Notes: generated by a model not told the origin, from the sequence alone. A stretch of 64,000 nucleotides of DNA from Ectothiorhodospiraceae bacterium WFHF3C12 (GCA_013519935.1 JACDUA010000013.1:1-64000); one strand, 5' to 3'. Shown: positions 22,504-31,718, counted from the first letter of the stretch. Program-made: numbers and translations.

Positions 22504-24141
22504 CTAGCCGGCGGCGGCCGAACCTGGTTGCCGCCGGTCGGCCCGGATCATCGCGGCGCCGCGCTCGGCGATCATGATCGTCGGGGAGCTGGTGTTGCCC
22601 GAGGTGATGGTGGGCATTACCGAGGCGTCCACCACCCGCAGTCCGCTCAGGCCGCGCACGCGCAAACGGCTGTCGGTGACGGCTGCCGGGTCGTCGACCG
22701 GACCCATCTTGCAGGTGCCCACCGGGTGGAAGATGGTCGTGCCCACGTCGCCGGCGGCCTGCACCAGTTCCTCGTCGGTCTGGACGTCGGGGCCCGGCAG
22801 ATACTCGGTCGCGTTGACGCGGGACATGGCCGGCTGCTCGGCGATGCGGCGGGTCAGCCGCAATGCCCTGGCGGCCTTGGCGCGGTCGGCCTCGTGGCTG
22901 AGGTAGCACGGGGCTATGCGGGGGGCGCTGGCCGGGTCACGGTCGCGGATGGTTATGGTGCCGCGGGACTGCGGCCGCAGGTCGCAGACGCTGGCGGTCA
23001 GCGCCGGGAACGTGTGCAGCGGGTCGCCGAACTTGTCCAGGGACAGGGGCTGCACGTGGTACTCCAGGTCCGGCGTCGGCTCGCTGTCGTCGGAGTAGGC
23101 GAACATGCCGAGCTGGCTGGGGGCCATGGTCAGCGGCCCGCGCCGGAACAGGGCGTACTGAAGCGCCATCATGGCTTTGCCCCACAGGCTGTTGGCCTGC
23201 TGGTTGAGGGTCCTGGCGCCTTCCACCTTGAAGATGCTGCGCAGCTGCAGGTGGTCCTGCAGGTTGGCGCCGACGCCGGGCGCGTCCAGGTTCACCGGGA
23301 TGCCCAGCTCTCGGAGCAGGGCGGGATCGCCGATGCCCGAGCGTTGCAGGATGGTGGGTGAGCCGATGGAACCCGCGGCGAGCACGGTTTCCAGACGGCT
23401 TTTCGCCATGCATCGCTCGCCGCCGATGACGAACTCGATGCCGCGCACGGCGTTGCCCTCGAGCACCAGCCGATCCGACAGGGCGCCGGTGACGATCTTG
23501 AGGTTTTCCCGGTTACGCACGGGCTCGAGGAAGCCCCGCTTGGCGCTCCAGCGGGTACCGCGGCGCTGGTTGACCTCGAACTGGCTGGCGCCGAGGTTGT
23601 TGCCGCGGTTGAAGTCGTCGGTGGCCGGGATGCCGGCCTCGCCCGCGGCCTCGGCGAACCGGTCCAGGATGTCCCAGTGAAGCCGCTGCTGTTCAACGCG
23701 CCACTCGCCGCCGGCGCCGTGGTGCTCGTCGCCGCCGCGCCAGTGGTCCTCGACGCCCTTGAATATTGGCAGCACGTTCGCCCAGGACCAGCCGTCGTCG
23801 CCGGTGATCCTGGCCCATTCGTCATAGTCGCGGGCCTGGCCGCGCATGTAGAGCATGGCGTTGATCAGGGTGCTGCCGCCCAGGCCCTTGCCGCGGGCAT
23901 AGACAATGGAGCGGCCGTTGAGACCCGGCTCAGGCTCGGTCTTGTAGCACCAGTCGGTGCGCGGGTTGTTGATGCAGTAGAGATAGCCCACGGGGATCCG
24001 GGTCCAGATCCAGTTCTCGTCGTTGCCCGCTTCCAGAAGCAGCACGCTCGTGTCCGGATCGGCGGACAGGCGGTTGGCCAGCACGCAGCCGGCGGCCCCG
24101 CCGCCAGCGATGACGTAGTCGAATTCGCCGAAGTCCTTCAT
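22504..24141 (-). CDS. GMC family oxidoreductase (choline dehydrogenase-like)
   Basis: FAD-dependent alcohol dehydrogenase, 545 residues. The dinucleotide-binding GGGAAGCVLANRLS lies near the N-terminus, the GMC signature ARGKGLGGSTLINAMLYMRG near residue 90, and the catalytic pair in IFHPVGTCKMG (His) and TSGNTSSP (Asn) near the C-terminus. GAGGAAG precedes the chosen ATG. No betaine-aldehyde dehydrogenase or BetI is adjacent, so the substrate need not be choline. The dctPQM uptake operon is on the same strand upstream and could supply the substrate. Confidence 0.9.
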   Translation of the reverse strand: MKDFGEFDYVIAGGGAAGCVLANRLSADPDTSVLLLEAGNDENWIWTRIPVGYLYCINNPRTDWCYKTEPEPGLNGRSIVYARGKGLGGSTLINAMLYMRGQARDYDEWARITGDDGWSWANVLPIFKGVEDHWRGGDEHHGAGGEWRVEQQRLHWDILDRFAEAAGEAGIPATDDFNRGNNLGASQFEVNQRRGTRWSAKRGFLEPVRNRENLKIVTGALSDRLVLEGNAVRGIEFVIGGERCMAKSRLETVLAAGSIGSPTILQRSGIGDPALLRELGIPVNLDAPGVGANLQDHLQLRSIFKVEGARTLNQQANSLWGKAMMALQYALFRRGPLTMAPSQLGMFAYSDDSEPTPDLEYHVQPLSLDKFGDPLHTFPALTASVCDLRPQSRGTITIRDRDPASAPRIAPCYLSHEADRAKAARALRLTRRIAEQPAMSRVNATEYLPGPDVQTDEELVQAAGDVGTTIFHPVGTCKMGPVDDPAAVTDSRLRVRGLSGLRVVDASVMPTITSGNTSSPTIMIAERGAAMIRADRRQPGSAAAG

Positions 24142-24225
24142 CGCAGCTTCCTCGTTCGCCGGGCCGCCGCCACGCACACGGCGCCCGCGTTACGTTATTC
24201 CGGGGTGGCCAGCGCAGATGCCTGA

Positions 24226-24301
24226 CGAACCCCTTAATCGTGATCAGCCGGTTGGCAGCGTAACCCCTCGGGCGGCCAATTCCAGCACCGAAACCATAAC
24301 T
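24226..24301 (+). repeat. Weak relative of the dispersed non-coding element
   Basis: The stretch ending CGGGCGGCCAATTCCAGCAC then CGAAACCATAACTCTGA resembles the tail of the element at 6118-6165 (AACGGCCAATTTCCGCAC then CGAAACCGCCAT). Only the tail is convincing. Confidence 0.4.
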
Positions 24302-24494
24302 CTGACACAGCACGCGCTCGGAGCGCGCCTTCCTGTTCGTCAGACGCGGCCGGCCGGCGCCGTCACGCCACGGTCCACCAGCCCGCTCCCCGCTGCTACC
24401 GCCACCGCAGTTGACCGCGGTCAAGGCCGGCCCGGACGGACAGGCTGTAGGCTTTCCAGATACGGCGAAACCCACCCGGTGGGAGGTACCGGCC

Positions 24495-24764
24495 ATGTTC
24501 GCGGCACTCAATGCCTGGCTCAGCCGCCGCAACACGCGGCTGTCACAGATGAATCGCATGATGGAGGCCCGGGGCGTCGACCCGGCCCACGTCATGGGCC
24601 ATGACATGATGGGATGCCGCACCCGCGCGGCGATCTCCGCCTGCCTCCAGTGTCGCAGCGCGGCGCTCTGCCGCCGCTGGCTGGCGGGGTCGGAACCGGG
24701 TCTCGCCCCCCGCGATTTCTGTCCCAATGCCGAGCGTTTCGGCGACGTGGACCGACCGCATTAA
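24495..24764 (+). CDS. DUF6455 family protein
   Basis: A small cytoplasmic protein of 89 residues. GGGAGG eight bases before the ATG fixes the start. It has MMEARGVDP, then a cysteine-rich core CRTRAAISACLQCRSAALC, followed by RRWLAGSE and the closing FCPNAERF. That order (paired cysteines, RWL, FCPNA) is characteristic of DUF6455, best known from alphaproteobacteria. Five cysteines could bind a metal or iron-sulfur cluster, but no function is established. It sits alone on the plus strand between the GMC gene and dctM. Confidence 0.75.
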   Translation: MFAALNAWLSRRNTRLSQMNRMMEARGVDPAHVMGHDMMGCRTRAAISACLQCRSAALCRRWLAGSEPGLAPRDFCPNAERFGDVDRPH

Positions 24765-24808
24765 GCCCGCTCGCGGTTGGACGGCCGCGACAACCCGGGC
24801 CAGGCCTC

Positions 24809-26116
24809 CTAGCCGGCTCCCAGCACCCGCGGCAGCCACAGCGCGATCGCCGGGAACGCCAGGAGCAGTCCCAGCCGCACGACGTCGGCGAGCACGAACG
24901 GCAGCACCCCCGCCATGATCCGCTGCAGCGGGAAATCCCGGTTGGCGGCGTGGATGACGAACAGGTTCATGCCGATGGGCGGCGTGATCAGTCCCAGCTC
25001 GATCACGGTCACCAGCACGATACCGAACCAGATGGGGTCGAACCCCAGGTGCGTGACCACCGGAAACACGAACGGCACGGTGAGCAGCATCATGGACAGG
25101 CTGTCCATGAAACAGCCCAGCAGCAGGTAGAACACCAGCAGCACGATCATCACCCAGTACGGGTTCCAGGCCACGTCCCGGACCAGGCCGACCAGGAACT
25201 GCGGCAGGTTGCTGGACTCGATGAAGAAGTTGAAGAGCGCCGCGCCGATGAGGATGAAAAAGATCATCCCGGTGGTGATGGCCGTCTCCAGCATGCCCTC
25301 GACCAGCACCCGGCGCGTGAGCTGACCGCGCAGGGTGGCGAACAGGAAGGCGCCGGCGGCGCCCACGGCCGCCGCCTCGGTGGGCGAGAACACCCCCGCG
25401 TAGATGCCGCCGATCACCACCAGGAACAGCAGCGCCACGTCCCAGGTTCGCGCCATGGCCCCCAGGCGCTGCCGCCATGGGTTCCTGGGGCCGGCGGGTC
25501 CCAGCTCCGGCTTGATAAGCACCTGGGTGCTTACCGCCAGCATGTACAGCAGCATGCCGAGCAGGCCCGGGATGAGCGCCGCGCTGAACAACGCGCCGAT
25601 GGACTCCCGCGTCAGCAGGCCGTAGATCACCAGGATGATGCTGGGCGGAATGAGCACGCCGAGCGTTCCGCCGCCGGCAACCGATGCCGCGGCCAGGGAG
25701 TCGGAGTAGCCCAGGCGGCGCATTTCCGGCAGCGCCACGCGGGACATCGTGGCCGCGGTGGCCAGGCTGGAGCCGCAAATGGCGCCGAACGCCGCGCAGG
25801 CGCCGACGGTGGCGAGCCCCAAGCCCCCGCGCAGGTGTCCGACGATGGCGTAGACGCCCTCGTAGAGGTTGCGCGACAGACCGGCCCGGGCGGCGAAGAC
25901 GCCCATGAAGATGAACAGCGGCACGACGGACAGGCCGTACGGGAACACGGCCTCGAAGGGCTTGGTGGCGAGCATGAACTGCACGGTGGGCCAGCCCGCC
26001 AGCGGGATCGAGCCGATCACGCCCACCAGCCCCATGGCGACCGCCACCGGCACGCGCAGCGCGATCAGTACCAGCGTGACGACGAACCCGAGGACACCGG
26101 CGAGTTCCATGGGCAT
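24809..26116 (-). CDS. dctM: TRAP transporter large permease (DctM)
   Basis: The 435-residue membrane subunit of a tripartite ATP-independent periplasmic carrier. It has about twelve hydrophobic segments and the DctM patterns LRVPVAVAMGLVG near the start, AICGSSLATAATMSRVALPE and LGVLIPPSIILVIYGLLT. The ATG at 26116 lies five bases after the stop of dctQ. Its job is Na+- or H+-driven import of the ligand delivered by DctP. The alternative ATG at 26110 would shorten it by two residues. Confidence 0.93.
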   Translation of the reverse strand: MPMELAGVLGFVVTLVLIALRVPVAVAMGLVGVIGSIPLAGWPTVQFMLATKPFEAVFPYGLSVVPLFIFMGVFAARAGLSRNLYEGVYAIVGHLRGGLGLATVGACAAFGAICGSSLATAATMSRVALPEMRRLGYSDSLAAASVAGGGTLGVLIPPSIILVIYGLLTRESIGALFSAALIPGLLGMLLYMLAVSTQVLIKPELGPAGPRNPWRQRLGAMARTWDVALLFLVVIGGIYAGVFSPTEAAAVGAAGAFLFATLRGQLTRRVLVEGMLETAITTGMIFFILIGAALFNFFIESSNLPQFLVGLVRDVAWNPYWVMIVLLVFYLLLGCFMDSLSMMLLTVPFVFPVVTHLGFDPIWFGIVLVTVIELGLITPPIGMNLFVIHAANRDFPLQRIMAGVLPFVLADVVRLGLLLAFPAIALWLPRVLGAG

Positions 26117-26121
26117 GGGCG

Positions 26122-26637
26122 TCAATTCCGCTCTGCCGGTGCGGGTGGCTGCCATCCCATCGCGACCAGCAGGTGGTGCGCCGCGATGACCAGCGTCGCC
26201 AGGCAGGACAGCACGCCCCCGGAGAGCAGAAAGCCCCAGTACCAGATCATGGGAATGCCGATGGTCTGGGAGCGGTCGCCGTAGTCCAGCGAGCGCATGG
26301 CCTGCTCCCAGCCGTAGCGGGTCATCAACACCACGAAGGCCAGCCCGGCCAGTGCCGCCAGCATGTCCAGCACGGCCACGCCGCGTCGCGGCAGCCAGTC
26401 AGTGGCGAGCGTGATACCCACGTGGCCGTCCCGGATGAACGCGTAGGGAATCGTCCAGAACACCGCGGCCATGACGCAGAGCTGGGTGATGTCCACCGTG
26501 CCGGTGATGGAATGGTTGAAGATCGCGCGCAGCGCGATGTCGGCCACCACCAGCACGATGGCAACGCCCAGGATGGCGACGCCCGCTATCGCGATTCGCT
26601 CCAGCAGGCGCGTGGTCCAGCGTCTGAACGCCTCCAT
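26122..26637 (-). CDS. dctQ: TRAP transporter small permease (DctQ)
   Basis: A 171-residue four-helix membrane protein, the small permease of the TRAP system. Family features include ADIALRAIFNHSITGTVDI and AFIRDGHVGITL, which match the DctQ pattern of a polar motif after the second helix. It begins 13 bases downstream of the dctP stop and is followed at once by dctM, so the three form one operon. The longer frame to 26709 overlaps dctP and is not used. Confidence 0.9.
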   Translation of the reverse strand: MEAFRRWTTRLLERIAIAGVAILGVAIVLVVADIALRAIFNHSITGTVDITQLCVMAAVFWTIPYAFIRDGHVGITLATDWLPRRGVAVLDMLAALAGLAFVVLMTRYGWEQAMRSLDYGDRSQTIGIPMIWYWGFLLSGGVLSCLATLVIAAHHLLVAMGWQPPAPAERN

Positions 26638-26650
26638 CCGGCTGTGCCGA

Positions 26651-27682
26651 TCAGTCCTCGTACTTGTCCACCAGCTCCTGGGCACGCTGGTAGATGGCCC
26701 GGGCGTCATCCACGCCGGCCTCTTCCAGCTCGTCGAGGCGGGCCTGGATCATGGGCTGCAGCGCCTCGCGCCAGCGCGCGCGCTCCTCGTCCGAGAGCTT
26801 GATGATCTCGTGGCCGCGCTCCACGGCGTCCTCACGTCCGGCGGCGTCCCACTTGTTCCACCACTCGCCGAACCTGGGGATCAGGGCGTCGCCGCTTACC
26901 GAATCGATGGCGTCCTGAACCTCCGGCGGCAGCGAGTCGTACTTGCGCTGGTTCATGACGAAGTAGAAGGAGACCACGTAGGAGCGCGCGTCGGTGTGAT
27001 ACTTCAGCACCTCGTTGAGCCGGAAGGCCCCGACGGCGTCCCAGGTGAACACCACGCCGTCGAGGGTGCCCTTCTGCAGGTTCTCGTAGACCTGGCTCGG
27101 CGGCATGCCCACGGGGCTTGCGTCCAGGTACTCCAGCATCTGCGAGATCGGCACGCTGGGCGTGCGCAGGCGCAGACCCTCCATATCCTCCATGGTCCGC
27201 ACGGGACGGTCGGTGGTGTGGATGAGCCCGGCGTTGTGGGTGAACAGGGCCAGCGGCTTGAGGCCCTCGTACTCACCCTTCAGGTGACCCTCCTTGTACA
27301 GGTCCCAGAGGGTGCGGGTGCCGGCGTCGGCCGTTTCGACGAGAAACGGCATCTCGATAACGGACGTGGCCGGGAATCGTCCCCTGGGCAGCCCGCTGAG
27401 CCCCAGGGAGATGTCCACCACGCCGGCGCGGACCTGCTCGAGCTGGCGGGTGATGTTGCCGAAGGAGCTGCCGCCCGCGTGTATCTTCACCTGGACCTGG
27501 CCGTCGGTCTTCTCCTCCAGCCGCCGGGCCCAGGGCTCGATGAAATCCCTGTGGATGCCATGGCTCTCAGGGAGGTAGTGGCTGACCTTCAACTGGATGG
27601 TCTCGTCCGCGGCCGAAGCCATGCCCAGACCCATGGACAGAGTGGCCGCGAGAAGCCCGCAACAGAACCGACGTCCGATCAT
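26651..27682 (-). CDS. dctP: TRAP transporter substrate-binding protein (DctP)
   Basis: A 343-residue periplasmic binding protein. It has a clear signal peptide (RRFCCGLLAATLSMGLGMAS, cleaved near ASA|AD), then LKVSHYLPESHGIHRDFIEP and the ligand-site region GLRLRTPSVPIS, where an Arg usually pairs with the carboxylate of the ligand. AGGAGA precedes the ATG. First gene of dctPQM. The natural ligand is unknown but should be a carboxylate. The nearby GMC oxidoreductase may act on the same pathway. Confidence 0.92.
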   Translation of the reverse strand: MIGRRFCCGLLAATLSMGLGMASAADETIQLKVSHYLPESHGIHRDFIEPWARRLEEKTDGQVQVKIHAGGSSFGNITRQLEQVRAGVVDISLGLSGLPRGRFPATSVIEMPFLVETADAGTRTLWDLYKEGHLKGEYEGLKPLALFTHNAGLIHTTDRPVRTMEDMEGLRLRTPSVPISQMLEYLDASPVGMPPSQVYENLQKGTLDGVVFTWDAVGAFRLNEVLKYHTDARSYVVSFYFVMNQRKYDSLPPEVQDAIDSVSGDALIPRFGEWWNKWDAAGREDAVERGHEIIKLSDEERARWREALQPMIQARLDELEEAGVDDARAIYQRAQELVDKYED

Positions 27683-27926
27683 TGCTCTTCTCCTTATGCT
27701 CGGTGAGTGACCGCGACACCGTTGCGCCGCAACCGGCGCGCGGTGCGATGCCGTCTATCGTCAGAGTAGACGTCGATACTTTCGATGAAAAGTAATTTGC
27801 ACCCCACTGCCGCCACCGACTCGGACCCTGGACGCGATCCGGGACAGCTCCTGCATCCCGGCACGTCGGGTTCCCGCGAGCCGCTTATGGCGCATGGGAG
27901 TCGGACACGGGCCCGCCCGGGCGGTG

Positions 27927-28448
27927 TTACCCGCCTAGGCGCAGGAGGTTGTCCAGCCAGCGAGGAACGACGATGTTCATCCGTTCCAGGGTCCCGGCCA
28001 TGGCCGCCGCGTTCTCATCCGGGTGATAGCGGGACTCGGGACCGCCGGCGATGATCGTGACCCGCGGCACCATGGTCATGTCCTCGTCGCCGTGACTCTT
28101 TCTGACCTCATGGGTCTCCTGGACGGTCAGGGCGACCAGACGGCCGTCGGACGCCTGTGCCTCAATGGTGGAGAGTCGTTCGGTCACCGCCTGCGAGCCG
28201 CGATTGGGGATGTGGTAGTGCTCCTGGCGTTCGCGGTGGTGGACCCGCGCGTCCGGGTATCCGCGTTGCTCCATTACCGTGGTGGCGGCGGCCCAGGCGT
28301 CCTCATAGTCGGCATTGGCGGTGTACTCGTGCCGTGCGGCGTCCGAATCGACCGCCGGCGTAAGCCCGCAGCCCCCCAGGAGCAGGCTCAGGGTGAGTGT
28401 CGCCAAGGCCAGGAATGGCCGTAGCGCCGTCGCGGGACGAATCAGCAT
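27927..28448 (-). CDS. Lipoprotein, unknown function
   Basis: The 173-residue protein starts at 28448, after a strong AGGAGGGGG. The signal sequence ends in the lipobox LLLGGC, with the modified Cys followed by Gly. The mature part has a region YEDAWAAATTVMEQRGYPD and many His and Glu residues (HHRERQEHYHIP), then IEAQASDGRLVALTV. The shape (lipid anchor plus a small mixed alpha/beta domain, tyrosine-aspartate-x-aspartate-x-tryptophan near the start) resembles small outer-membrane lipoproteins of unknown role. It stands alone upstream of the TRAP operon on the same strand. Confidence 0.75.
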   Translation of the reverse strand: MLIRPATALRPFLALATLTLSLLLGGCGLTPAVDSDAARHEYTANADYEDAWAAATTVMEQRGYPDARVHHRERQEHYHIPNRGSQAVTERLSTIEAQASDGRLVALTVQETHEVRKSHGDEDMTMVPRVTIIAGGPESRYHPDENAAAMAGTLERMNIVVPRWLDNLLRLGG

Positions 28449-28555
28449 GGCGGCCCCCCTCCTAGATCGCATCGATCCCCAGCCTAGCGGCCATGAATGG
28501 CCACGCAAGTCTCATCTGAGTAGCGCTGGAGCGGGTCTCACATTCGAGAATCGAG

Positions 28556-28700
28556 AGTTGGGTAAAGGTGGAGTGACCGGCGGATTCGGCGGGTCGGACC
28601 AGCGCAACTAGCTGGAGAAGCGCCGGAATGACGGATGAGGCCGGGTGTTCTCGGCTCTTAGAACGCCAATTTTTGCGGATGAATGGACACTCCAAGGAGG
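28556..28700 (+). repeat. Dispersed non-coding element, diverged copy
   Basis: GGGTCGGACCAGCGCAACTA at about 28590-28610 and TTCTCGGCTCTTAGAACGCC then AATTTTTGCGGATGAATGGA follow the layout of 6050-6175, with many differences. A short head-only relative, GTGGTCGGACCAGCGCAACT, occurs at 30794-30813. The rest of 28449-28774 has nothing recognised. Confidence 0.5.
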
Positions 28701-28774
28701 GAAGGATCGCACGAGCCGGTCAAGTGCGTCTGCCGGTCAGGTCCGGCACATGACGCACCACTTTCACGGCAGCC

Positions 28775-29761
28775 CTAGATTCCCCCGTACTTGGTCCGGT
28801 AATCCTGCGGGGTAACACCGGTCACGCGCTTGAACACGCTGCGAAACGTCTTGCTGTCGCTGTAACCAACGTCATAAGTCAGTGCCTGGATACTGCGCCG
28901 GCCTTGTTCCAGCGCCTTTTTGGCGGCCTCGATTTTCACGCGCTGGATGTATTCCAGTGGCGTTGTCTGCACCGCCTGCTTGAAGCGGCGGATGAAGTTG
29001 CGCTTGCTCATGTTGACGTGGCCGGCCACGCGCTCGACGCTGATGTCCTCGGCGTAGTGCGCCTCGATAAAGGCCTGCGCATCCAGGATCACCCGGTCGC
29101 CATGTTGGTTCAGGCCGCGGAACACTGAAAAATGGGCCTGATTGATATGATCGCGGTGGATCGAGAAGTTCTTAGCCACCTGCACGCCGATGTCGTGGCC
29201 GCAGAACTTCTCCACCAGGTAGAGCACCAGATTCAACGACGAAAAAGCGCCGCCGCCGCTGTAGATGCCGTTCTGATCGGTTACTACCGCATCGGGCTGA
29301 AAGTCCACCTTCGGGAAACGCCGGCGCATATCCTCGATTGCTCTCCAGTGCGAGGTGCAGGGTCTGCCGTCGAGCAGGCCGGCCTCCGCCAGGAAATAGC
29401 TTCCCACGCAAAGACTGGCGATCTCCGTGCCGGCGCTGTAATGGCGGCCGAGCCACTCGATCACCGCATGGTTCTTCTCCCGTACGTGCTGCCAGTCGCC
29501 GCTGAAGGCCGGGACCAGGATCAGCGCCTGTTGGTGCCCCGCCGATTTCGGCGGCACCGCCTCGGGCGTGAGCCGGCATTGGAAAAACGCCGGCAACTCG
29601 AGGGCGATCAGGTCGGACTGCCGCGCGACCAGCGCGACGTCGAACGCGGGTGGCCTGCCCGCTGCCTGCAGAATGTCATTGGTGCGCGTGAAGATATCCA
29701 GCGGCGCGGCTGCGGAGGACAGCACCACGTCTTCGTGAACCAGGATGTAGACAGGCTTCAT
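28775..29761 (-). CDS. GlxA-type AraC family transcriptional regulator
   Basis: A 328-residue regulator. The N-terminal DJ-1/PfpI-like domain begins MKPVYILVHEDVVLSSAAAP and contains IASLCVGSYFLAEAGLLDG, the position of the nucleophile elbow in catalytic relatives. The C-terminal AraC DNA-binding domain has two helix-turn-helix units: ISVERVAGHVNMSKRNFIRR, and ALTYDVGYSDSKTFRSVFKR ending in GVTPQDYR. The ATG at 29761 is preferred to 29767 because GGAG lies at the right distance. It is divergent from the DUF899 gene and probably controls it. Confidence 0.9.
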   Translation of the reverse strand: MKPVYILVHEDVVLSSAAAPLDIFTRTNDILQAAGRPPAFDVALVARQSDLIALELPAFFQCRLTPEAVPPKSAGHQQALILVPAFSGDWQHVREKNHAVIEWLGRHYSAGTEIASLCVGSYFLAEAGLLDGRPCTSHWRAIEDMRRRFPKVDFQPDAVVTDQNGIYSGGGAFSSLNLVLYLVEKFCGHDIGVQVAKNFSIHRDHINQAHFSVFRGLNQHGDRVILDAQAFIEAHYAEDISVERVAGHVNMSKRNFIRRFKQAVQTTPLEYIQRVKIEAAKKALEQGRRSIQALTYDVGYSDSKTFRSVFKRVTGVTPQDYRTKYGGI

Positions 29762-29802
29762 CGGCATCGCTCCGACAACGAACCCCGAGCATAGCCGTCG
29801 TT

Positions 29803-29837
29803 TGGCACAAAAGCACCCGTCTCTTGGCGTTTTGCCA
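29803..29837. promoter_or_regulatory. Inverted repeat between the AraC-type gene and the DUF899 gene
   Basis: TGGCACAAAA (29803-29812) and TTTTGCCA (29830-29837) form an imperfect inverted repeat in the 141-base divergent region. It is a possible binding site for the AraC-type regulator. Short and imperfect. Confidence 0.3.
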
Positions 29838-29902
29838 CAGCGCCGGTGAAAACGGAAAGGGTCACACTGCCTGCCAGCCACTCAAGCCATGGAGAGAGCG
29901 CA

Positions 29903-30550
29903 ATGAACAAGATCGTCAGCGAACAGGAATGGCAGGAGGCCCTGGAGGCCTTTCGCGTCAAGGAAAAGGAGCACACCCGCGCCCGCGACGCCCTCAACGC
30001 CGAGCGCCGGCGTCTGCCGATGACCGAAGTGACCAAGCCCTACACGTTCACCGGCCCCGACGGCGAGCTTGGCCTGCTCGACCTATTCGAGGGCCGCAAG
30101 CAACTGCTGCTGTACCACTTCATGTTCGCCGAATCGCCCTGCACCGGCTGCTCGATGATGGTCGACAACATGGGTCATTCCGCCCACGTGCAAGCGCGCG
30201 ACACCTCGCGGGTGCTGGTGTCGCTGGCGCCCTATCCGAAGCTTCAGGCCTTCAAGGAGCGCATGGGCTGGACCCTGCCCTGGTACTCTTCCGCCGGCAG
30301 CGAGTTCAACAGGGACTTCGGTGCCACCCGCGACAACGGCGAGATGTTCGGACTCAGCGTGTTTATCCGCGACGGCAAGCGCGTCTTCCGCAGCTATCAC
30401 ACCACCTTGCGCGGCGCCGAATACCTCGGCAGCAACTTCTCTTACCTGGACCTCACTCCCATGGGCCGTCAGGAAGAGTGGGAGGATTCCCCCGACTATG
30501 TCCCGCAAACCCCGCCCTATCAGTGGTGGCGCAAGCACGACGAGTACTAG
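29903..30550 (+). CDS. DUF899 thioredoxin-like protein
   Basis: A 215-residue cytoplasmic protein of the DUF899 family, which has a thioredoxin fold. Family features: VSEQEWQEALEAFRVKEKEH and RDALNAERRRLPM at the N-terminus, YTFTGPDGELGLLDLF, and a cysteine pair in SPCTGCSMMVDNMG, a C-x-x-C like that of a redox-active thioredoxin. It ends in DYVPQTPPYQWWRKHDEY. GGAGAGAG precedes the ATG. The function is not known. It is followed 13 bases later by a small membrane protein with its own CxxC, so the two may work together. Confidence 0.9.
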   Translation: MNKIVSEQEWQEALEAFRVKEKEHTRARDALNAERRRLPMTEVTKPYTFTGPDGELGLLDLFEGRKQLLLYHFMFAESPCTGCSMMVDNMGHSAHVQARDTSRVLVSLAPYPKLQAFKERMGWTLPWYSSAGSEFNRDFGATRDNGEMFGLSVFIRDGKRVFRSYHTTLRGAEYLGSNFSYLDLTPMGRQEEWEDSPDYVPQTPPYQWWRKHDEY

Positions 30551-30563
30551 GGAGACAGCGATC

Positions 30564-30767
30564 ATGTGCCCTGTCTGCGCAACGAGCCTGGCAACCTGGC
30601 TGCTCGCTGGAACCGTCGGTTCCGGCGGCGCCGCGATGGTAGCCCTGCGTCGGCGGCAGAAGGGGAATGAACCGGCGAACGCCTCACACGTGCCTGTCGT
30701 TTCAGGTACCGGCCGTTCGTCGAACCTCGCGGCATGCCCATCGGGGGACAACCGTAAGTCTCCGTAG
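30564..30767 (+). CDS. Small CxxC membrane protein
   Basis: The 67-residue protein starts MCPVCATSLATWLLAGTVGS and continues through a glycine- and alanine-rich helix to basic residues (LRRRQ) and a polar tail. The N-terminal MCPVC followed by one membrane span is a pattern I have seen in short proteobacterial proteins of unknown function, often next to redox genes. GGGAGAC precedes the ATG. It is 13 bases downstream of the DUF899 gene and probably in its operon. The tail after residue 33 looks unconserved. Confidence 0.6.
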   Translation: MCPVCATSLATWLLAGTVGSGGAAMVALRRRQKGNEPANASHVPVVSGTGRSSNLAACPSGDNRKSP

Positions 30768-30870
30768 GACTTCAATTCGCCTGGACGCTGGACGTGGTCG
30801 GACCAGCGCAACTATCTAACGGCCGCGTATGGGGCAGGCGAAGGGGTATGGAGGCGCGCGTTCGTCGCGG

Positions 30871-31572
30871 TCAGCCCACGGGCCGCTCTTCCAGTGACTG
30901 TCTTCCGAGCCGGGCTATGGGGCTGCCTTGCAGCCAGGCGGGCAGGCTGCGTAACAGCTTGGGGTCGCCCAGGATTTTTAGATCGCCGTCGCGCACCGTC
31001 TCTTCCAGGGTGCGCCGGCACATCCAGACCGCGGTCAGTGAGCGCACGGAGGCGCGCAGCAACAGGTCCAAATCGTGGCCTGGGTCGTTGCGGCAGAGGT
31101 CGACTTCGCCGCCGGCGCAGACGAGCCACCAGGCGGTCATGCCCCGGGGCGCGTCCGCGAACTCGAAGCCGACGACCACCCGCCGCGCCGGGAACTTCGA
31201 GGCATCGACGCCGCGACGGATGTCCCACATCAGCAGGCCGACATCGAGATTCGTCTCCGCCAGGTCGCTGTGTACCCAGCGGTGTCCCCACGTCCCCATG
31301 AGGAGGACCACGGGCTCAAGCTCGCGGCCCGCCGCGGTGAGCTCGTAGCCGTGACCGCCGTTCGGCTCGTGTGCGCTTCTTATGACGCCCGCTTCCACGA
31401 GCGTTTTCAGGCGTCGTGACAGCAGTGTCGGGGACATCAACGGCAGCCCCCGGCGCAGGTCATTGAAGTGCCGGCTGCCGGCGAGTAGCTCGCGGATCAG
31501 GATCACCGTCCAGCGCTCGCACAGGAGCTCGCACGCCTGGGCGACGGGACAGAACTGGCCGTAGCCCTTCAT
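30871..31572 (-). CDS. HxlR-type winged-helix transcriptional regulator
   Basis: A 233-residue regulator. The first 100 residues are a classic HxlR winged helix: CPVAQACELLCERWTVILIR, ELLAGSRHFNDLRRGLP, SPTLLSRRLKTLVEAGVI and the wing GHGYELTAAGREL. The remaining 130 residues form an extra domain (FPARRVVVGFEFADAPRGM and later), like the sterol-carrier-like tail found in longer HxlR proteins, which may bind a ligand. It is divergent from the truncated haemoglobin gene, so control of that gene is possible. The ribosome-binding site is weak. Confidence 0.85.
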   Translation of the reverse strand: MKGYGQFCPVAQACELLCERWTVILIRELLAGSRHFNDLRRGLPLMSPTLLSRRLKTLVEAGVIRSAHEPNGGHGYELTAAGRELEPVVLLMGTWGHRWVHSDLAETNLDVGLLMWDIRRGVDASKFPARRVVVGFEFADAPRGMTAWWLVCAGGEVDLCRNDPGHDLDLLLRASVRSLTAVWMCRRTLEETVRDGDLKILGDPKLLRSLPAWLQGSPIARLGRQSLEERPVG

Positions 31573-31718
31573 GCCCCGGGTCCGGGCGGGTATCGCCTCT
31601 GAAGTGAGCGGTACAGATCCTGTACTAGGCGCCCGTCGCGGTTCGGCCTAGCCTCAGTCCGGTGGCCTGAAATGCCGGGCCCTGTCAACGCGAGAGCAAA
31701 GAGCTGGAGGAATCGACC

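Noticed and set aside
24614-26284. 556-codon open frame antisense to dctM and dctQ
   Set aside because: Extremely rich in His, Gln, Arg and Asp without any domain; dctM and dctQ on the other strand are unmistakable.
27785-28054. 89-codon frame between dctP and the lipoprotein gene
   Set aside because: Overlaps the lipoprotein gene antisense and is low in conserved features.
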